This document shows, in pieces, positions 59,092-64,000 of a stretch of DNA of 64,000 nucleotides; the first letter of the stretch is position 1; the number at the start of each line of letters is the position of its first letter. The notes under the pieces were generated by a model. The model worked only from the letters and a program-made list of their open reading frames with translations. It was not told where the DNA came from and did no database searches. The translations under genes and the position numbers were made by a program. This DNA comes from Chaenocephalus aceratus (Eukaryota; Chordata; Actinopteri; Perciformes; Channichthyidae): positions 640,353 to 704,352 of the forward strand of contig JAMFTG010000129.1 of NCBI GenBank assembly GCA_023974075.1. The letters run 5' to 3'.

Positions 59092-59200
59092 GTTTGAAGC
59101 TGACAGCCGCAGTAGCAACGTCGAGGTGAAATGACATAGGCGGAGCGTCACGGTACACTGGCCAATCAGAATTATTCACAATTTATCCAGACATTGAAAC
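59092..59200 (-). promoter_or_regulatory. use1 proximal promoter and 5' UTR
   Basis: On the minus strand, upstream to downstream: CTGATTGGCCAGTG (inverted CCAAT box), CCGTGACGCTCCGCC (a CRE-like TGACG next to a GC-rich CCGCC), then ACGTCG-type CpGs before the ATG. No TATA box. This fits a housekeeping promoter. The start site itself cannot be placed from sequence. Confidence 0.5.
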
Positions 59201-60114
59201 AAATTCTGATATATATATATATTATATGAATTAAAATATAATATAACGATAATAACAATTAAAAACAACAATAAATACAAATAATATCATTATATTTTGT
59301 GGTTTTATAATAATTATTTTATGGAGGGATTTTAATAATAATTAAAAAGTAAATAATATGAATATACAGCTAAGCATCAGTGTCCAACTTTATACCCGCC
59401 TTACATTCAATATAAATCACATCAAAGATCTTATAATGTACTCTTCTGGCCCCTGAGTATAGTTTTTAAGTTTGAATGTTTAAGATGATTTATAAAAGGA
59501 CCTCATGCTTAAAAAATGAATCTATGAATTGTACTTCCAGGTTTCTTTAATATCAGAAGTCACAGTTTTTTGTAACGTGTGACTTTATGACTCCCAAATG
59601 GAGACAGCATTGTGTTACAACTACTGGCAAACACCTTTTATTTATGGACCTTAAAAACACTTCTATATAAATAATACTTGAAATCAATGCAGCATTTTAT
59701 TACTACACATGCCTTGTTTTATTAGATTTTGACATGTTTGAGTGTGTGGTAAAATAGTTATGCATTGATTGCATATTATTAAGGTTTGATTTGAAATGGA
59801 ATTATATATTTAAGTTGACTTTAAAGGAAATATTGATGATACTTATATGAACACATACCTGCTGACCCTGATGGGTGGAGTCGTCCTGTATCTCCTCCAA
59901 TTTAAAACCCACGTTTATGTCCCCTTGTTCCTGAAAAGGTGCATGTGGGTTCACTTCGGTTCAACTACTCTCCGGCAGCATGTGAACAAATATAAAAATT
60001 ATTTAGCCATGAGTAATGGCAACCTGCAAAGTTCAGTACAAACTGGCTTAATGGTTGTGTTTCCATGCAGAATATAACATTTTGTTTTAAATTCTTAAAC
60101 CACTTTAACTGTCC
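59201..60114. other. intergenic AT-rich stretch between use1 and myo9b
   Basis: AT-rich with TATATA and AATAAT runs at 59205-59360. Nothing else recognised. Confidence 0.4.
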
Positions 60115-60405
60115 TGTTAAAACCGTAGGGTCGCCGGTTCGAGTCCCCGGACAGACCTAAATATGGAGTGTGGACTGCTACTTGGAGAGGTCCCAGTTCA
60201 CCTCCTGCCCTGCCGTGGTGCCCTTGAGCAAGGCACCGGACACCCCCCTTCCCCCCTCACTCCCATTGCTCCCTGGGCGCTGTACAATAGCTGCCCTCTG
60301 CTCCTAGTGCCAGACTCCTGGTGCTAGGATGGGTTGAAAGCAGAGAACACATGTCACTGTGTGCTCTGCATGTGAGGCCATTAAAGAGGCTTTCATCCCT
60401 CCCCA
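60115..60405 (+). repeat. tRNA-derived SINE, 5'-truncated
   Basis: It starts within the tRNA head: a B box GGTTCGAGTCC at about 60137. It then has the typical fish SINE body (GCCCTTGAGCAAGGCACCGG, GCTCCTAGTGCCAGACTCCT, GATGGGTTGAAAGCAGAG). No A box is left. Confidence 0.75.
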
Positions 60406-62353
60406 TTCTATAAAACACAAAATCAAACCTTCATTTAAGAAAGAGTTAAGATAACAGAATCTCTACCTTTTGTTCGAGTCTTTCGAGTTGTGCTCTTTTA
60501 CGACCACAAAAGAAAAACCTCATCTCGACGGTTGTTGCTTATCATTAGACCTGAGCTGAAGAGCCTGGAAAATGGCATTTGATTCCCTACTGTATAACAT
60601 TTAATCAAGCTCTTGTTGTTGTATTTTTAAAAGACAAAACAACTTGTATTAATTGTGAATGAACATACTGTAGAATTGCAAAATTAACAAAAATTGCAAA
60701 AAATGTAAGTTGAGCGTGTGGGAGAGAAACTCCAGAGGGCACACAGGGATTTTAGCCTCTGCCGACCATTTACATGCACACAAAGGGGAAACTCCCAAAA
60801 GTATAAAATCACGGAACCATTTTGCTGCAATTAAAATCTATTTAAAATGCCCCTTGAAAAAGGTATTGCTTTTGTAAAGTTGTCACTGCTTATATTAGTT
60901 TGAATGAAAAGTCCCTGTGTGGAGGAGATAATAACACACACACACACAGCAGCAGATGTAACAAGCATCATCACGTTCTGTATTGTCACGTTAATACTAA
61001 TAACCATTACAGTCATTCGGTCCCACCCACACACTCTCTGTTACACATTACACATCCTCACAGACTAACACACCATTCAACAGCAGTCAGAGAGGAACAT
61101 TAGTATTACATTTCATACAAAGCTCCGTTCGCTTTGAGTCGCAGCTGAGAGAAGTTCATGGTAGAAAAAAAAAAAAAAAAAGTAGGCGAGGTGAGTTCGA
61201 GGGGCTCTGAAGACGTCGGGCACGGCTGGGTTTGAGTTGTGTTTATGTCAAAGGAAAAAGTGGCGTGTGCTGCTCCCGTTTCCCTTTGTGAGGCGACGAC
61301 TTCCTGTTTGTTGTGCGGAGCGTGGAAAGACACGTTTAAAGAACGTAATTCAAATTGTACCCCGTCTTAACCCCACATGAGTGTTTACTGTCACCAAGGC
61401 ACTAGCTAACATTTCAGAGTTTCAAGTGCTGCGGGAACCTGCAGAATCTCCTGGAATTAGCACACACGTGTTTAAAAAAGAACAACAGGGGGAAGGCAAC
61501 AGAATTGCTGGTCCATCATTACGATGCTACAGAAAACAGCCTCACGGACAATATATTAAAACGGTAGAAAAAGGTGCTTGGCAACATGTGGTCCAGTCGT
61601 TTATAACCGTCGTAGAGGACAGTCAGGCTGAAGCCGTTTGTGTCCGATCCGCTGCAACTCTCCTCATGCTCACAGGAAAAGGGTCGTGATCATTTTCATC
61701 CATAATTGGCATTTCTTCTGCGGTTTTTGCCCGAAAATCCATAATTTTTTACTTGCCAGCCGTGTGAACTGGAAGATGTAGCGCAGCCCAAGTGTTCTTT
61801 GTTCAAACGTGTAGTACGGGTCCACAGCACATAGAAACTGCCAGATGCTAACTTGCATATGTTGGGCAATCTGTACAATTAGCATACATAGCATTAATTA
61901 GCAGACCATAGCTAAACAATGGCTGATTTGAACAATTTTGGTGTGGTTTTCGGAGTATTTTGAGGTTGTTGAATACATTTCTGACATTTTAAGGATGGCA
62001 GTTTTGAGTCGCCTAAAACTTTAAAATGTGCCCAAAACTCATCAAAATTAGCCCAAGATACGACTACTTTCTGAATAAAACTGCAATTTTTGACCCTGAA
62101 AAAGTCAGAAATTGATTCAGCATCCTCCATAACCTCCAAATCTACTCAGAAATTGTCCAAATTAGCCAAGCCATCTTTTAAACTATTGTCTGCCAATTAA
62201 TGCGAATTATGGCAACTTGTGCTAATTGCCGAACATATGCGAGTTATCCTCCAGCTGTTTCTATGTGCTGCCGATCCGTACTATACATTTATATGATAAA
62301 ACCTTGGGGTAATCAACACTTCGGGTTCACAACAGCTGTCCCACAGACTAGAA
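60406..62353. other. region holding the myo9b 3' UTR and intergenic DNA
   Basis: myo9b ends at 62354 on the minus strand, so its 3' UTR occupies the right part. About 60720-60830 resembles the 57-bp host family's tail (TTTACATGCACACAAA). A run of 17 A lies at 61167-61183. The short open frames show no known domain. Confidence 0.45.
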
Positions 62354-62880
62354 TCACACGTCATCGTCCATGTAAGGAATGTCGGGGTCAGAAAATCGTC
62401 TCTGGCTCTTTGTAGCGTGAGTGTCTTGATTTTGAGCAGTTGGTTTTGCAGTGGAGATGGAGATGGAAGAGGAGAAGGTGGAGGGGGGGCAGGAGGAGAA
62501 GTGCAGCATCAGGTCGCCCCCCTCGGACCCATCGAAGTACAGCGACTGTGTGCTTTCTTTATGACGACCCGAACGCTCCCGCCTGCGCACCAGGAACTGG
62601 AGCGCCTGAGCTGCAGACGGGGGCTGAGACGCACCGGAGGCCTGCGGGACGACGCCATGGGGGAGTCTGACGGAGCCGTGGGGGATGATGGGGGTGCGGC
62701 GCTGCAGTGGGTTCCTGCAGCAGGAGGAGGAGGAGGAAGAGGAGGAGGAGGAAGTGGAGTTTGGAGGGGAGAGCTGCCGCAGAGAGAGGCGTCCTCCAGA
62801 GACTTTGCGGCGCAAAGACAGCTCCGAGGGTTTGGGGAGACACTTGGGACGGGACCTCTGCGGGGAGGCGGAGCCACGTC
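62354..62880 (-). CDS. myo9b: myosin-IXb, last coding exon (C-terminal tail)
   Basis: MYO9B is a single-headed actin motor with a RhoGAP domain in its tail that inactivates RhoA. This exon encodes the terminal 175 residues: a serine- and arginine-rich region, a run of ten serines, LQRRTPIIPHGSVRLPHG (like human RRTPIMPTANIKLP as I recall it), SLYFDG, and the end SQRRFSDPDIPYMDDDV. The RRxSDP motif near the end is also in the human protein. The acceptor is GTCTCTCTTCCAG at 62881. The start phase fits the exon at 63568. Confidence 0.85.
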
Positions 62881-63517
62881 CTGGAAGAGAGACAGGGAGG
62901 AGGGAGAGGACGATAAACGTGGTTTCTTTAACAGATGCTAAGATGCAACGACGAGGGTGAAGATGAATGGAAGAGCATGAAGATGAATGGAAGAGCATGA
63001 AAGGAGAAACTTTGGGACTTTTCAACATGGACCCTATTTGTGCTTTGTGACCAATGACGACAACAATAAAACACAAACTGATAAAGTATTGAGTGAGAAT
63101 GATCGGGGTCGATGTTTCTTTTAACAGACCGAGACTAATATTACTAGATTACATGTTTTAGTGGACATACATCAGGTGAGAGAATAGTTAGTGCTTCCCG
63201 TTAGTCACTTTAAAAACTTTAAAAGATAAGGTCCAGGTTGAAAAATACAGAAGATACCGGTTAATACGTTTGACATTTGGTGCAGCCTATCCCATCACTG
63301 AACATGGCATTCTGCATCTCTACACAGTCTGTGCATGCTTCTGTGTTAGACATGCAAACACATGCATACAAGGGTTATGCACACGACACACACAAAACAC
63401 TGTGGCTGTTCCTCCAACCTGCTCGTTACAAAGTAGACGTCACCGCCCCCATCACCATCACTGGTCCAGACCTGCACCACAAAACACAGGGCTGGTCTGG
63501 TCAGAAACCCACAGGTG

Positions 63518-63553
<36 letters not shown>

Positions 63554-63567
63554 GGGTTGTTACTCAC
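62881..63567 (-). other. last intron of myo9b
   Basis: GT-AG intron of 687 bases. It carries a 17-base tandem duplication (GATGAATGGAAGAGCATGAA) at 62961-63000 and a (GA)n/(G)n tract at 63515-63556 close to the donor. Confidence 0.7.
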
Positions 63568-63692
63568 CTTCAGGCTCTGAGCGCTGCGGCTCCTCCAGGA
63601 GACTCTCGGAGCTCAGAGACGCCTCCGAGTCAAAGTTCTCCTGGTCTGAGCCGGGCTGCTCCATCTCAGGGAGCCGGCAGGCCAGATCCTCC
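63568..63692 (-). CDS. myo9b: myosin-IXb, penultimate coding exon
   Basis: It encodes EDLACRLPEMEQPGSDQENF, DSEASLSSESLLEEPQRSEP and E, closely matching the acidic segment after the RhoGAP domain of human MYO9B ([20 protein letters not shown], then DSETSASTESLLEE, from memory). The acceptor is CTCTCTCCCCAG and the donor GAAG then GTGAGT. The motor, IQ, C1 and RhoGAP exons lie beyond the right edge. Confidence 0.88.
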
Positions 63693-63837
63693 CTGGGGAG
63701 AGAGCGGGTCAGAAACATGGAGCAGTCATATAACCTATACCGTCTAATTACGTTTCTTTTGCACTACTAAATACTGGTCATATTTACATGAATTATGAGA
63801 CCATCTGTGTTCCTGTAGATATTGAATTGCCCTTTAT
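63693..63837 (-). other. myo9b intron sequence
   Basis: Start of the next upstream intron. Nothing recognised. Confidence 0.5.
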
Positions 63838-64000
63838 TCAGGGTTCATACCATTTTTCACCAATGATTTTCAATGACTTCTCCATGACCTTTACCGAATT
63901 TTCCACGACCAAATAAATTACTCTTTCTCAGCGGTACCACTGAAACATGTTTATTTTAACATGGAACAGGAAAATAAGGTCTGCATCTGAAACATGTTGT
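63838..64000. repeat. dispersed MITE-like repeat, cut by the window end
   Basis: TCAGGGTTCATACCATTTTT then CAATGACTTCTCCATGACCT is a text common at the ends of fish DNA elements (CAGGGTTCATAC). Its other end is outside the window. Confidence 0.5.

Noticed and set aside
58877..59134. 85-residue plus-strand open frame over use1 exon 1
   Set aside because: It is the antisense shadow of the conserved use1 exon.
60115..60200. Possible functional tRNA gene because of the B box GGTTCGAGTCC
   Set aside because: No A box or cloverleaf upstream, and the downstream text is a fish SINE body.
61381..61689. 102-residue open frame between use1 and myo9b
   Set aside because: No recognisable domain and opposite to the likely myo9b 3' UTR; probably chance.

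Overview
This window is vertebrate, almost certainly ray-finned (teleost) fish, nuclear DNA. Two split genes can be read exon by exon with consensus splice sites, and most of the rest is teleost-type repeat: L2-like and Rex-like LINEs, tRNA-derived SINEs, a DIRS-type tyrosine-recombinase retrotransposon, a Ty3/Gypsy LTR element, hAT-like and TTAA-target MITEs, long (GT)n tracts and minisatellites. Nothing looks prokaryotic, and no CRISPR, operon or phage module was seen. I found no convincing new multi-gene system. The noteworthy material is in gene structure and repeat architecture.

Genes. On the minus strand, the complete coding sequence of use1 (ER SNARE of Golgi-to-ER retrograde transport) is spread over eight exons between 43007 and 59091. 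It includes a 16-nt microexon. Upstream of it, also on the minus strand, are the last two coding exons of myo9b (62354-63692), encoding the tail of a RhoGAP-containing class IX myosin. As I recall, MYO9B and USE1 are also neighbours in the same orientation on human 19p13.11. At the far left, a minus-strand exon (1712-1836) encodes a signal-peptide-like N-terminus and may be the start of an unidentified secreted or membrane protein gene that leaves the window; a GC-rich stretch near 2.8 kb may be its promoter or first exon.

Layout. 1-5 kb: candidate exon, AT-rich simple repeats. 5-13.1 kb: MITEs, a SINE, a 1.1-kb hAT MITE with 8-bp target duplication, and a hAT-like MITE holding about 63 copies of a 37-bp minisatellite. 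13.6-18.2 kb: a TTAA-flanked DNA element split by a gag-only Gypsy element with matching LTRs and a 5-bp target duplication. 18-34 kb: one repeat family present three times, once nearly without and twice with a greatly expanded 57-bp minisatellite (about 20 and 66 copies, opposite orientations), plus more TTAA MITEs and very long (GT)n/(AC)n. 34-41 kb: LINE 3' ends, a foldback element, a hAT MITE, further TTAA MITEs, one with a perfect palindrome. 41-59 kb: use1; intron 7 holds an 11-copy minisatellite and a degenerate but structurally complete DIRS element, and intron 5 holds an L2 LINE inserted in an L2 LINE inserted in hAT-like sequence. 59-64 kb: use1 promoter, a SINE, myo9b 3' end, and a repeat cut by the window edge.

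The long open frames in the 57-bp and (GT)n arrays are by-products of repeat periodicity and are not annotated as genes. All calls are by eye from sequence and remembered family features; no alignment or database search was run.
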